Shown: positions 1 to 11,295 of the stretch, one piece after another | Layout: the number at the start of each line of letters is the position of its first letter | How positions within the stretch are numbered: position 1 is the stretch's first letter | Assembly: GCA_038049695.1 (NCBI GenBank) | Contig: CP142451.1 | Coordinates: 4,710,001-4,774,000 of the forward strand | DNA: 64,000 bases | Origin: Cinnamomum chago | Taxonomy: Eukaryota > Streptophyta > Magnoliopsida > Laurales > Lauraceae | Reading direction: 5' to 3' | Program-made: the position numbers and the translations under genes | Notes under the pieces: generated by a model | Seen by the model: the letters and a program-made list of their open reading frames with translations, nothing else | The model's database searches: none | Told to the model about the DNA's origin: nothing

Positions 1-1216
1 ATTTAATTTAGTAAAAGCATTAAAATCAAAGAGATCGATGAATCCAAATAACACAAGCACACGTGGTTGCATTTAATTTAGCCAAGTGTTCTTCCTAATA
101 TCTAACAATTACTGACGCAGTAAATTATTAAATATCAGTTGCTTCACAAATTAGAGGGATCAAACAATTACGAATTTGATTTCTAATTTAGCGGTAGATT
201 GCAACGAAAAATATACTAGTATGCATCCTAGCAATTAAACGAAACAATCATCATAACAAATTAAGCATAGAAGAACAACTCATATTCAAAGCATAAATTG
301 AACAATGAAAATAAATTAGATCTCACAGTATTTATTCCGAGGCTTCAGTCTTCTTCAACCAATTACAGAAAATTAGCCACGCAGGGCCATGCTAACTTGC
401 AAAATAAATTAATTGGAAAAAGAATGGAAAAAGAAAGAGAAAGAGAGAGAAATCGTTGGTGCATAGACTTGTTCGTCTGAATGGTTTGGGATGGGAATTT
501 ATAGAGATGGGTTTGGTTAGGGTAGGAGAAGAAATAGTTAAGTGGGCCCACCTGATGGAGAGTAAACGTTGGATGGGGTTTAGAGAGAGTGAAAAATTAG
601 GAACTCTCTATCCCAATCATGGAAGGAGAGTGACGTGAGGTAGAAATTGAAATGGCTTGGGATTGGAGATAGAATTTAATAAATTAATCAAGTAAATTCT
701 AACTTAGTAAAAATCTTCTTTTTGACCATATCTTCTCATTCGGGCTTCTGTTGGACTCAACCCAAGAATTAAAGTTGCACTATTTTTCGTTCTGCACAAT
801 ATGAGCCCAATATTGGATATGTTTCGACGAACTTCTGATTTCTTCAAATTTACCATAATGCCCTTCTGCTTGATTTTTCACCCATTTAGCATCAAGTACG
901 AGCACCTCTCTTGCAACTCAGATCTTAAGGCACCTGATATCTCTCAAAACTCAAAGCATGAAAGTTGTAGATATTTTTCTTGGCGTTCCATAGCATCTTG
1001 AATCATCTCAATTGGAGCTCAGATGAGAGAGTTATGCATAGATTACGAAGCGATGTGAAAATTGTCTAAAATCGCCCAATTAGCTTCGTTTTGCAATTAA
1101 CACCTCCATTTGCATCCTAAATCAAAATATAAGAATAATGAGTACATTTAGGCATCAAATGAGTAAAAATGACTAAACATTAATGAAGAAAAATATAACA
1201 TTTTTCATTCTTATCA
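1..1216 (-). mobile_element. LTR-like insertion, minus orientation (partial)
   Basis: AT-rich sequence without any defensible gene. Read on the minus strand it begins at 1216 with TGATAAGAATG and continues to the window edge. The Ty3/gypsy integrase tail to its right is open only from 1236, so this block appears to have interrupted that element near 1217. The purine-rich stretch at about 420-460 and the lack of coding potential fit a long terminal repeat. The other end is outside the window, so neither a matching CA end nor a target duplication can be checked. The alternative is diverged internal sequence of the same gypsy element. Confidence 0.4.
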
Positions 1217-1235
1217 AGACACTCCCAGGCGATAG

Positions 1236-1388
1236 GGATCCCAATCAGGGCAACCTGCGCCGAATTGGCATGGACCATTCAAAGTGACTTCTACTGCCGG
1301 ACAATCTACCTATAGATTTGAAGACGTGGAGGGCCAACAGCTACCACGGCTGTGGAACGCGTCACATCTCAAGAAGTTCTATTTCTGA
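1236..1388 (+). pseudogene. Ty3/gypsy integrase C-terminal fragment
   Basis: In the frame ending at the TGA at 1386-1388 the sequence reads GSQSGQPAPNWHGPFKV, then YRFEDVEGQQLPRLWNASHL and KKFYF before the stop. The PNW-GPF pattern followed by Y-ED-G--LPR-WNA-HLKKFY is the conserved end of plant Ty3/gypsy polyproteins, downstream of the integrase catalytic core. An in-frame TAG at 1233-1235 and the foreign sequence left of 1217 mark the broken upstream edge. Only about 50 codons survive. The identification rests on the motif and is firm for the superfamily. Confidence 0.8.
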
Positions 1389-1490
1389 TATGTATTCAAT
1401 TTTCAAGATCAATGAAAAGTCTTTCCTATTGCTCAGTTCGTTGTCATGGAACTCGGTTGCAACTACCAGCAGTTCGGCGAGAGCGCCATT

Positions 1491-1669
1491 GATGAGATTG
1501 CCTTAGGGTTGGTCCACACCACCCAGGCATGAAGCCATTATGGCCACTGACGAGATTGCCTTTGGGTTGGAATATATTCCACTCAGGCATGAAGCCATTA
1601 CGGCCACTGATGAGATTGCCTTAGGGTTGAAATATGTTCCACCCAGGCATGAAGCCATATTGGCCATCT
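1491..1669 (+). repeat. Three tandem copies of a ~59-bp repeat
   Basis: Units start at 1491, 1549 and 1609, each with GA[TC]GAGATTGCCTT followed by a variable stretch and CAGGCATGAAGCCAT. Spacing is 58 and 60 bp. The array lies between the integrase stop and the antisense extra gene of the gypsy element, a position where Tat-type elements commonly carry minisatellites. Confidence 0.85.
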
Positions 1670-2130
1670 AGACTGCCACTTGCACAAATCCATTTCGTCT
1701 AAAGACAACTCGGGTTGATATGAATTCTTCCACTCATTAGTGCCCTAAAAGCAGGCGTATCACAAAATCAATCCCGGGTATGTCAATCGTGCTGTTTATG
1801 GTACAAAACTTATTGTGCATCAGAGTCGTTACATGATGAAGCAGTGGAACCTTGAGCATAGGTGACAACGGAAAGTCACTACCTATTTCATAAGGTGTTC
1901 CAGCTCGGCCATGCCTCCAATTCGGATCATATCGAGCCGAACTCAAACACTTGTACAAAAAGTGAAAAGCAATAGAAACAAAACACAAGAAGAAAATGCA
2001 AAGGCACAACAGAGAGAGAGACAATTCACAATTTGAGACAAAAGTTCAATTGCATTGATGTTACAATTGTTTCATTACATTGAACATTACAATTGAGAGC
2101 AAAATATATATATATATATACAGCAAAAGT
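1670..2130. other. Non-coding spacer of the gypsy element
   Basis: This stretch separates the 59-bp repeats from the 3' end of the antisense gene. It contains a short (TA)n run at about 2106-2120, just after the antisense gene's stop codon. No supported reading frame is present on either strand. Confidence 0.5.
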
Positions 2131-4159
2131 TTATTCAGTGGCGCCGGTGTTGACTTCCTCAGCCAGAGGAACTTCAGTTGACGCGGCAGCAGCTTCAGTC
2201 GGAGTGGGGGCAGAGTTTGGTTCCAGATCCGAGCTTGGGAACTTAGCTGGATTCTGATAATTTGGGTCGTCCTCGGGGACACCCATCTTATCCAACGCAG
2301 CGAGTCAGCCAAGCTCCCATGCTTTGTCTCGGACTGTCAAGACATGCGCCTCGTACAAGGTGGTCGCTTCGGCTACCCCCTCATCGTAGGCTGCCTTGGT
2401 CTCGGCCTCCAGTCTAGCCTTGGCTTCCTCGGTCTGCTCGGCCATCTTCTTTTTATATGTTTCGATCTCGGCCTTCGCAGCCTCCACCTCGGCAGTGAGA
2501 CTTTGGATCGACTATTCATGCTCGGCTGCCTTTCTCCCAATCTCCTCCACTGTGGCCTCCAGCGCCCTCCTTTGTGCCTCCACCTCGGCTCTCTCGGCGC
2601 CATCCTGTCGGGCCCTCTCCAGCTATACATGGGACCTCTGCACTAGCTGCAAGAAAACAGAATATCGTGAGAAAACCATGATAGAAGTCAAAATCCACAA
2701 AGAACTTGGGCTCCGAACACTTACCAGAAGCCCCGCCTGCATCGACGCCATCGCCATCGCCAGCGCCACATTATCACGGTCCCTATGCCGGGCCATGTCT
2801 CTGGGCAACAAGTAGGCGGCAGCGAGGGCTGCCATCACCAAAGGATTCCCGGGACCTGGTCCTCCACCGAGACAGGCCTCCCGGGACCTGGTCCTCCACC
2901 GAGACAGGCCTCCCGGGACCAATCTGTAAAGAAGGTCTCTAGGGGGCAGGCCCAGGGGGTGGCACCACTGTGGTCTCCGAGGCGTCCTCGACCACAGCCT
3001 CTATCCTGGGCCTCTTCCTAGGCCCGACCTCTTCCTCTGCTGTGCCCCCCCCGGTTTGTAGTTGGCCTTCCGAATTTGGGGGTGGCGAAGGAGCCTTGTC
3101 GATGACTGGCACCGGAGTGGCCAGCGGAGTCTGCCTTGAGCCGCCGAATGCCACGAGCTCAGATCTTTGACAACGGGCTGGCGGCGAGGCGGCATCTCTT
3201 CTGTTGTTGGGCTGGGAGAAGAGCGGCGAGGTCGTCTGATGAGAGGGCTCCCGCTCGACTCCGCCTCGGAGGTGGAGGCCTCGGCGCCGGACGCAACCCT
3301 GCTGGCAGAGACCTCGGGAGCTATCCGAAAAGTGCCTGCCTCGGTCTCGGTCTCGGTCTCCCTTCTCTCCGGGCTTCTCTCTGGCGACTACTGGGTGACC
3401 TCGGCTCTCTTGTAGTAACCTCAGTACTTAGGCTTGTAACCGAGAAGAGCCCAGGCCGCCCTGTTGGAGAACTCAATGCACCTCGAGACTCGCTGATGTC
3501 AAGCCTCGTTCTTTCTCCAGCCGACCTGTCCGGCTTTCCTCTGTCGAGCGTTTGCATGATCAGGAAAAGCGTCAGTTCGGGAAAATGAAAGAAAGGACAG
3601 AGACAAAATCAAAACCAGAAGATCTCATACTTGGAACGACCCCGGGGCGACGAGGGACGTTGTACGCTCCAACTTCTTCGGCGCCGAACTCCCAGTTGCC
3701 GGAGACGAACAAGAGGTCGTCCCCCACGTACTTGTTGGAGTCTTTGAGCACCGTCACAAAACTCTTTCGTTTCGGCTTGACTCGGATGTAATATGTGTCC
3801 TCCTTGGACTTACATATGTCGTACACGTCCTCTATGTAGTGGACGCCGAGGTCGATGTGGAGGTGCCTATTGAGTGCAGCTGTGCCCATGATGATCTTGT
3901 AGGCGTTGGGCATCAGCTGGCAGGGGGTAAGGTTCCAAGTGCTAAGGCAGGCCCTAAGCAGTGGATCTAATGAGAGCCTAACGCCCCCGCCCCCTATAAC
4001 CGCTATAAGCGGGATGGGCATCCAACCGTCGGAGTACGACCGGCTTATATGGTCAACGGGGTCTGCTCGCCGGACGAAGACGCCTTCCGGTATCCCATAC
4101 GCCGACCTAAGTCCCTCTATGGCTTGTGGAGTATCTAACCAATGGCTGTAAACCCCCAT
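2131..4159 (-). pseudogene. Antisense extra gene of Tat-type retrotransposon (gypsy-type transposon domain protein), decayed
   Basis: The first exon (about 3631-4159) begins MGVYSHWLDTPQAIEGLRSA and contains SLDPLLRACL, CQLMPNAYKIIMG and a later FVSGNWEF, which fits the plant 'putative gypsy type transposon' family (Pfam Transposase_28). A donor at 3630 (GTATGAG) and an acceptor before 3541 (CGACAG) bound a likely 90-bp intron. A second intron, 2647-2724, has a perfect GTAAGT donor and a TTTTCTTGCAG acceptor. The last exon encodes a charged coiled coil (EAAKAEIETYKKK onward) and an acidic Pro/Ala-rich tail ending at the TAA at 2131-2133. In-frame stops near 2304 and 2515, and frame breaks in the middle exon, disable it. 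The gene is antisense to its host element. Its function in the element is unknown. Confidence 0.65.
2849..2922 (+). repeat. 32-bp direct repeats inside the antisense gene
   Basis: CCGGGACCTGGTCC recurs at 2849 and 2881 in a 32-bp unit, with a partial third copy from 2913. The repeat sits in the exon upstream of the second intron of the antisense gene and its period is not a multiple of three, so it adds to the frame damage. Confidence 0.85.
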
Positions 4160-4684
4160 GGCTAATAAATGAAAAAGTAGAGAAGGGGGAGAAGAACCAG
4201 AAGGGAAATAATGGGAACGAGAACTCGAAGGACTTACTGATACGGGAGACCTAGAAAGTAACGAAGGCTGTGAATGTGTTGTGCGTTAACAGAGTCTCTG
4301 CTCTGAGTCTTGGCTCTGGTTCTTGGAGGCGTTCTTTCGAAAATGAAAAGTAAGAAAAGGGAAGAAGGTGAAAATGCATCCATTTATAAAGAGGGAAGTG
4401 CCCAGTAATGGTGCATCTTCCGAAATTAAAAAAACATCGCTTCAAAGACTGCACGCGTACCCTGCGTGAAAGCGTGGCTAACCATATGACGACGAGTGTC
4501 ATCAGCGGTTCATCTCCTGCAATAATTCAAGCGTGGCATTTACTGCAATTAATAATCCTTGGCGTGCGAGGAGAAGTTGAATAAGCGCCACATGTCGACT
4601 GCTGACGTCAGAGCGAAAACTTCCAGCGGTTTTTCGTAATTATAGCTCCCGACCCCAAGGAATCCGAGATCCCAAGAAGTCGGA
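4160..4684. promoter_or_regulatory. Upstream region of antisense gene / pre-PPT spacer
   Basis: This lies between the start of the antisense gene and the polypurine tract. It has no supported coding frame. The TTTATAAAG at about 4382-4391 reads CTTTATAAATG on the minus strand, a plausible TATA element roughly 220 bp upstream of the antisense start codon. Assignment as its promoter is inference from position. Confidence 0.35.
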
Positions 4685-4697
4685 AGCTAGGGGGCAA
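4685..4697 (+). promoter_or_regulatory. Polypurine tract of gypsy element
   Basis: The sequence AAGCTAGGGGGCAA directly precedes the TGTGAGGG start of the 3' LTR. Tracts of this form (AGCTAGGGGGCAA) prime plus-strand synthesis in plant Ty3/gypsy elements. It fixes the element's orientation as plus. Confidence 0.7.
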
Positions 4698-4698
4698 T

Positions 4699-5576
4699 TG
4701 TGAGGGCAATTCTTAATGCGCAAGTTATGTTAAGGCCAGCAGAAATGCCAACTCTTGTACTCCATTTCGGCTGGGTGCGTTTTGGCACGAACGCTCTTGC
4801 GCTTGCCGAGACCATCACTGATAGCCACGATCTCGGCACACGCCTCGTCAAACAAGTTATGCATCTCGGCTACAGCCGAGGTGACGAGCTACTATCCGAG
4901 ACAGGCACTGACAACCACGTCTCACATAAGGACACGTAGCAGGATGCAAGCATCCGCTGACAGGACAGATACACCATCCCAGCCGTCTATCCTCATCAAA
5001 TCCCTGACAGAGCCACATCCAGTGGCTGCAGCCATATCAGGACAGGGCCCAAGAAAGGATCCAATGGGACCTTAGCCGCCAACAGATCGAGGCGAGATCA
5101 AGCCCAATGTGACTAGCATTTAATGCAGTATGGGCTGATCGGACCCTCATTTAATGCAATGTGGGCTATGATGGATCCTCATTAATTACTCTATGGGCTG
5201 ATGAGACCCTAACAGTCAAATCATTAGGCACACTCGCAAGCATCTAGGAACTTTCTCATATAAGGTGATTTACCACCCAAAACCAGGTGCGCATACATGC
5301 ATGCAATTTCCTAGTCGTTACTCTGCCTCTCTTCTTCTCCGACCTTCATTCCTGCACTAACTTAGGCATCGGAGAGCCCTGCACTGCCCACAGCCAGGGT
5401 CCTTTGACTGCTCTTTCTTCCCTTTCAGGTCCCTGAGGCGAACAACTCTCCAGTCATTTGGATAAGTCCTCGAAGGCTCCTCCTAATCTTGTGAGTTAAT
5501 ATTTTCTGCACTTACAGAGGAAACCTATAAAACTGTTTTAAGGGGAAACTGTGTATTTTTATCAATATAATTAACA
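4699..5576 (+). mobile_element. 3' LTR of Tat-type gypsy element
   Basis: The repeat starts TGTGAGGGCAATTC immediately after the polypurine tract and ends ATAATTAACA at 5576, giving TG...CA ends over 878 bp. A TATA-like TCATATAAGG at about 5256 and C/T-rich sequence further on fit a promoter and transcript start inside an LTR. There is no 5' LTR in the window for comparison, so the right boundary is inferred from the CA end and the change in sequence character afterwards. Confidence 0.6.
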
Positions 5577-5666
5577 TAGGAGATGGGACTTTCCAAAACT
5601 AAAAAAAAAAAAAAATACCCGTAGGAGGGAGAGGGAGTAATCATGTATTAAGAGGTCATCATCAAC

Positions 5667-5846
5667 TCCAACAGGTAGCTCAGTTGGCTTAAGACCACAG
5701 TTTGCACTCAAAGGTTGTAGGTTCGAAACTGCAATACTACAGTGGGGCTTCAGAGAACTCCGCCGGCTTTCCTTTGGGCCCGGAGGAATTAGTCCAACCC
5801 AAAGGGTTGGAAACCCTCCTATAGCAAAATAAAAAAGAAAAAAAAG
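5667..5846 (+). mobile_element. tRNA-derived SINE (copy 1)
   Basis: A tRNA-like head carries box A TAGCTCAGTTGG (5675-5686) and box B GGTTCGAAACT (5720-5730), 45 bp apart. A non-tRNA body follows, ending in an A-rich tail (5827-5846). The body contains GGGCTTCAGAGAACTCC and an internal short inverted repeat, CCAACCCAAAGGGTTGG. A second member sits inverted at 50526-50711. Box spacing and tail are those of a Pol III SINE. It is not a functional tRNA gene because no acceptor stem closes. Confidence 0.8.
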
Positions 5847-6916
5847 GTGATCATTATTTTTAGTCTTAAATAGGTAGGTTCTATGGTGGATAAATTTCAT
5901 ACAGGGAGGCCCCACACAATGCATGAAACATATGTTAATCTTTTTTAATATTCAAGTGTTCTATGTCATATAGGTTGACCCCACAATGAACAAAATTATA
6001 TAAGAAAATGAGCATTTAAATAGAGCGGCACCTATATACTCTAACAGGTCGGTCATCTATAAGATTTTAGGAGTTTTAGGTGATTTGAATCTCAAGAGTT
6101 TTGATAATTTGGAGAAGATTAAGAAGAATTCAGTATTGAATTTATATGTATTGGTAGTCATATCAATGTACCTAACACGGTGAGATGTGGCGCATACCAT
6201 TACCATCTCATCCCTTCCTAAAAGTCTCAATCCTTCAATCCTTTCCAACATTATCCATCCCCATCCCTAGAATTTCTCTATTTTGGATTAAGTTACTCTT
6301 TAATTCCCTATCGAATCTAATTAAGTAGATTTTTAATTCAAACTGGAACCTATTATTTAGGGATTTAGATTTTCAACTAATCTTATCTCCTAATTTAACT
6401 CTACATGCCAACTATCCCTTACTTTCATCTCATACCCTCTAATGCACGTTGTTGTGCCTAAAATCATTCTAATTATTTATTTTCATCATCATCAGCAAGA
6501 TACTATATTTTTAAGCATATAGAAGTGTTTTCAATTATTATTATTATTATAACTTCGGTTAGAACACTATATCATTGTGGGCCCAGCTAATCAGCTCAAA
6601 ATCTTTTCTTATCGTTATTTCTTTCCTCATCTTGCTTCCTCTACAAGTCTTTCTTATCCATTTTTTTTTGTATTCTTTTATGTTTTTTTTATATGGTCTG
6701 GTATTACTTTTGTATTGAAATATAATTTTTTTTTCCTTTTTTGGCATGTGGGCACGGGCCTCTCACACTAGTATGAATTACGTGGCAACCCCTCTCATCA
6801 TACCTTGTGCAAGCGCTATTAGTAGCTTCTTAGTAATTATATCCGGGTTGGGCCTTATGCTCTTCACGCCCAGCTTTAATATGAAAACCTAAGGCCCAAG
6901 CCCGAACCTAAGCAGG

Positions 6917-7026
6917 CTAAGCTGGTTCGGGATTAGGCTGAGCACCCCTAGATTTGAGACAGACACAAAACTCCAGTGGATCGAGATTAGGCTAAGCCGG
7001 TTCAAGATTAGGCTGAGCACCCCGAG
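6917..7026 (+). repeat. Two-copy direct repeat, ~74-bp period
   Basis: GCTAAGCTGGTTCGGGATTA at 6917 recurs as GCTAAGCCGGTTCAAGATTA at 6991, both followed by GGCTGAGCACCCC. Two degenerate copies only. Confidence 0.75.
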
Positions 7027-7304
7027 AATAGGCCTGTTGGCATAAAAAATATATGTATATATATATATATATACAATGTCCAAAATGTAAGCCCCGGACA
7101 ACTTAAACACTCCAAAATATGGATCTGGTAGATTTTTCTCACACAAACCAACATGTCTAGGCCCATGAATTGTTGTTTCATCATCCATAAATTTCATGGG
7201 CACAGAACGACCAATGCCGCCTTTTTCGAAATTTTTTAAAAAAATACCCTTGGTTGAGATAATTACCAAAATATTCTTGGGGCCTCCTTGCCCTACACGC
7301 ATGC

Positions 7305-7400
7305 ATGATATTGTCCGCTTTAGCCCACGGACCCCATTGTTTTATTTCTGATAGGCCTCAACCCATCAAAAGGCCTCATGCAACTTTCCTCTCAATAATC
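7305..7400 (+). repeat. Fragment of dispersed LTR-like repeat (same family as 49619-49795)
   Basis: ATGATATTGTCCGCTTTAG and GATATGGGACTCC match the ordered signature of the 177-bp solo LTR at 49619-49795 (ATGATATTGTCCGCTTCGG ... GATGTGGGATC). The left LTR end is missing or diverged here and no target duplication is visible, so this is an old, partial copy. Confidence 0.55.
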
Positions 7401-8549
7401 GATATGGGACTCCAGAGCATCACAGACACTGAGATTGCTCATATAGATAGAGGTCATTGTAGGTCTTGGACGGTTGTTGAGATTGATTGGCTTAAAGGTA
7501 AGAGTGACCCTTTTCATCTTCAAAGGCAAAGGCAAAGATGGGAGGATCACTAGAAAGGACAACTTCCTCCTGCGAGTGGACTGCACATACAGTTCAGCTC
7601 CATGAGGGCCACCTGGGGCCACCCTTGATCAGTATAGGTCCTTTTACACTCCAACCAAACTCAATTTCAGGCTCATGGAACCCCTACTTGCCACATTTGG
7701 ATTAAATCTAAATGAAGTCCATGGCTAAAAGGCGCGCGTTAAACTTTTTAGGGTGTTAAACCAATGGTTAGGGTTATTTGACGGGGCTGATTTTTTGAAC
7801 TACCCTTATCCATGAGAGGACTTTTCCATCTATCCCACTCCAACAATAGAAATTCATTCTAGCGGGCCCTACAATATGGGCCACTTATCTAAGGTATGCC
7901 ACAAGATTTGATTTTTTTTTCTTCCCTTTTATGGTAAGAGGGAAAAGTCCACGGCTCAATTTTATAGTTACAAAAAGTCTTATTTATCAACCGATACTCT
8001 TTCTTTTTTTTTTCTTTTTCTATTTTGGCAAAGTTTAGCCTACCAGTCAAAAGTATTAAATGCCTTGGGATTTTAATAGGATTGGTTAGCAGAGGAAATT
8101 TGATAATGAGTGATACTCTTGATGACCCAAAGGATCAATCCTCGTCCTTAGTGTCATCGATGGGCCCCAAGAAATTATAGAAACTCCGTTTTGATAAATT
8201 AAGATTTTAAGACATTCTTAGCAATGGCCCCCAAAAGATTTTATTTTAACAAATATCTCAGTTCCTCCCATGTGTGTCCGTTAAACCCACACAAACGCAC
8301 GGAAACAAATTTGGATCAGATTTCGAATGCTAAATAAGGGGAGCAAACCCACGCCATATGCAACTCCACAAATTCCCATATGGGTAACTTCTAACAATTC
8401 CATTGTCTTGCTTCAAATACCCCAGCCTTTTATAACTGTATATGACATACTTTATAGGGCTTTTGGCGGTAGGTCTCTCATCATTTGCTTTTATAGCCTA
8501 AGGTCCACAATATTTTATCGTACCGACGGCAGTCCTCTCGTAAAATTTG

Positions 8550-8670
8550 TCTGAGTTTTGCCAGAAGTTCAAATAAGTTTGCCAAAACTCAGATAAACTT
8601 ATCTGAGTTTTGGAAAATTTATCTGAGTTTTTGTCTACTTTATCAGAGTTTATGGGAAATTTATCTAAGC
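8550..8670 (+). repeat. Clustered short repeats (CTGAGTTTTG family)
   Basis: TCTGAGTTTTG-like words recur at irregular 15-30 bp intervals, several followed by G-AAAATTTAT. It reads as a degenerate short tandem repeat with no element boundaries. Confidence 0.6.
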
Positions 8671-9560
8671 TCGGCGACACCAAAAGTCAGCATACGGAAA
8701 ATCAGATTCTAATAAAAATCAAAATCCAAAACAAGAACACTTGATGACCATGATTCAATCGAGAAAAGAGAGAGAGGGAAAACAAGCAAAAGAGCAATCT
8801 GCTCTCTTTCAATTCAGTTGTAGAGAGAGATTTGGAAGAGACTTCAGATGAAAGAGTAAGAGAAAGTAAAACCACTTCTATCTTTGAAGAAATGAAAGAG
8901 AGAGAATCGGAAGTCATGGTGGCAACGGAAGGTGCTCTGCAACGATACTCCATAACCATGGAAAGGAACGAAAAATGGAAAATGAGAGAGAAGAAGACGG
9001 AAGGAGTTCTCCGGGACAACAGAGAATAAGAGAGAACTTGGCTTTGGAATGAGGGTTGAAAGGGGCAAATTAATAATGAAAATATATTACGTGGCGTATT
9101 AGGGACCTCTCACCAAAATATCTCCAGTTGTCTGGACTATAGACATTAGAGAAAAAGTTGTTGGACCGAATGCCTTAGAGGACCATGCTCTGGGACCGTT
9201 GGCTAAGTTATCCTACTTTATAAACCTATCAATCGATTTGGATCCATTCATCAATTGAATTATATTTATCCCACCACTTTAGAGGTCCACGGCGTACTTG
9301 TTACTCCAGCGAGCGTTCATCTATTCTATTTTGCTTCATGTGGGATATTTGGTTACATTTTCAAAAATTGGTGTGCTCTCAATTCCCATCCAGTGGGATA
9401 TGTTGAACCCATGCTGGAGCCCACTTAATGACTATAGAGGTGACAAAACTTGACCCCACTTGCTAGGTCGATTGAAATTTGCCCGTCCAACCCGACCCTC
9501 ATAAAATGAGGGTTGGTCATGGATCATTTTTCCGTGACCCACCACAAAAAGGGCCGGATT

Positions 9561-9851
9561 TGACGAACTCAAGACAACTCACGATTGGAAGTTGAAATAG
9601 CATAAAGCTATGAACTTGTATTACAATTCCTCGTCTTCCTTTGGAAAACGAGCCTCAATATATAGAGTATTACATGCCTTAATCAAGGCTCTAAGTTAGG
9701 AAATCAATCTAATTACATCAATTATGTTCTAAGTTAGGAAACCAATCTAAATAAGATAATATGTACAACTGTGTAATCTTTGACCAACTCACAGCACCCA
9801 AGATAATCATGCTTGACTGGATCTAAGTATGGGCCTGGGGCCTGTTTAACA
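9561..9851 (-). repeat. 3' LTR of copia element
   Basis: On the minus strand it begins TGTTAAACAGG at 9851, next to the polypurine tract, and ends GTTCGTCA at 9561. It matches the right LTR almost base for base except for about 10 extra bases near its start (GGGGCCTGTT region, 9837-9847) and a few substitutions. Confidence 0.95.
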
Positions 9852-9863
9852 CTCCCCCTCAAA
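9852..9863 (-). promoter_or_regulatory. Polypurine tract of copia element
   Basis: On the minus strand the bases before the 3' LTR are ATTTGAGGGGGAG, an uninterrupted purine tract that abuts TGTTAAAC. This is the plus-strand primer site of the element. Confidence 0.85.
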
Positions 9864-11295
9864 TTGATGCGGAAGAATCAACAAGCATCAATTTGTCAAC
9901 CAAGAACTGATGGCGTGGTCGTGGAAGACCTTTTGTGAGAATATCAGCAATTTGAAGTTCAATGGAGACATGCGGTAGGCTGATGACATCACGTTTAAGT
10001 TCATTACGGATAAAGTGACAATCAACCTCGATGTGTTTAGTGCGTTCATGAAAAATCGGATTTTCAATAATCCGAATTGCACTTGTATTATCTGCATAGA
10101 GAGGGGTAGCGCCTTTTGTGGGAAATCGAATGTCAGAAAGCAGACCTCGAAGCCAAAGGATTTCGGAGCATGCAGCAGACATAGCTCGGTACTCAGCCTC
10201 GGTAGAAGATTTGGAAACTTTGTCATGTTTCTTGCATTTCCAGAAAATCAAACTATTACCCAAAAACATGCACCATCCTGTAGTTGATCTGCGGGTACCC
10301 GGACAACCAGTCCAATCAGCATCTGAATAAGCTATGAGAGAAAGAGGATTGTTTGATGGAAAAAACAACCCGCGAGTTGGTGTGCGAATAAGGTACCGAA
10401 TGATGCGACGAACAGCAGCCAGATGAAGATGACGAGGAGCAGTCATGAACTGACTCATTAGGTTAACTGCAAATGAGATATCAGGACGGGTGATCGTGAG
10501 GTAGATCAAGCTACCCACTAACCGGCGAAATACGGTAGGATCTGGAAGAAGGTCACCCTCCTCTCTACTGAGTTTGACATTCAGTTCGACCGGCGTATCT
10601 ACTGGAGCAGAAGAAGTAAGCCCAGCCAAGTCAATGAGGTCAACCGTATATTTGTGCTGATTGAGAACTATACCTTTAGGCAATTGATGAACTTCAAGAC
10701 TGAGGAAATAGTGTAAAGGGCCGAGATCCTTCATATGAAATGTCTGACGAAGAGAAGCGTGGAGTTCCTGAATCATTTGTGAATTAGGACCAGTAATGAC
10801 AATGTCATCAACATAAACTAGTAGCACAGTAATTCCGGACGGAGCATGATGTAAGAACATGGAAGGATCATACTGGCTAGGATGAAAATCCAAGCGGAGA
10901 GGGGCATCTTGAAATTTCTCAAACCATGCTCGAGGAGCTTGCTTCAGACTATAGAGGGAGCGACGGAGCTTAGCAACCATACCCTTCCCAGATGAGGACC
11001 CAGGAGGCAGACGCATATAAACGTCTTCTTTGAGATCACCATGAAGAAACACGTTTTTGACATCCATTTGATAGAGAGGCCAGGACTGAGAGGCAGCAAC
11101 AGCAAGGATGATGCGTACGGTGGTCATCTTGGCGACATGAGCAAAAGTTTCATCATAATCAATGCCATATTCCTGTCGATTTCCGAGAGCAACAAGGCGC
11201 ACTTTATATCGATCAAGAGTGCCATCTGATTTTAACTTGAGAGAAAAAAATACACTTGCAGCCAATAGGTCTGACCCCCACAGGAGAGGGGACAA
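9859..11295 (-). pseudogene. Copia reverse transcriptase-RNase H
   Basis: This is one open frame of 478 codons. It carries the reverse transcriptase core RYKVRLVALG, YDETFAHVAKMTTVR, QMDVKNVFLHGDLKEDVYM, KQAPRAWFEKF and the active-site box LLVYVDDIVITG. RNase H follows with SDADWTGCPGTRRSTTGWC, the SSTEAEYRAM segment, LYADNTSAI, ERTKHIEVDCHFIR and the terminal ADILTKGLPR. Catalytic aspartates are present. The conserved KNAFLHG reads KNVFLHG and APVAKM reads AHVAKM. The N-terminal start lies in the preceding linker, which is out of frame (11213-11644), so the domain is intact but cannot be made from a continuous polyprotein. Confidence 0.92.

Larger units (their letters stand above)
1236..5576 (+). 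mobile_element. Ty3/gypsy retrotransposon (Tat-type), 3' part
   Basis: The order on the plus strand is integrase C-terminus (1236-1388), three 59-bp tandem repeats (1491-1669), an antisense extra gene (2131-4159, minus), a promoter-like spacer, a polypurine tract (about 4685-4696) and a 3' LTR (4699-5576). Extra genes between integrase and 3' LTR, often antisense, are known from the Tat lineage of plant Ty3/gypsy elements, which is why Tat is proposed. Gag, protease, reverse transcriptase and the 5' LTR are absent, being cut off by the block at 1-1216 or lying beyond the edge. The extra gene carries several stops, so the copy is dead. Confidence 0.7.
5847..9555. other. Intergenic region without supported genes
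   Basis: About 3.7 kb of AT-rich sequence. It holds a two-copy repeat (6917-7026), a (TA)n run at about 7052-7073, a fragment of a dispersed LTR-like repeat (7305-7400), a segment resembling NLR upstream DNA (7405-7560), short GAGTTTTG repeats (8550-8670) and a GA-rich block (8755-9030). Long open frames in the GA-rich block follow from its composition and are not gene evidence. Confidence 0.6.

Noticed and set aside
2344-3588. Several plus-strand frames of 60-150 codons
   Set aside because: They are shadows of the GC-rich antisense retrotransposon gene and lack homology features.
5672-5740. Possible tRNA gene
   Set aside because: Boxes A and B are present but no acceptor stem or complete cloverleaf forms, and an A-rich tail follows. 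A second dispersed copy has target duplications. It is a SINE.
8755-9068. Open frames of 65-105 codons on both strands
   Set aside because: They follow from the strongly GA/CT-biased composition. No domain, splice or start context supports a gene.
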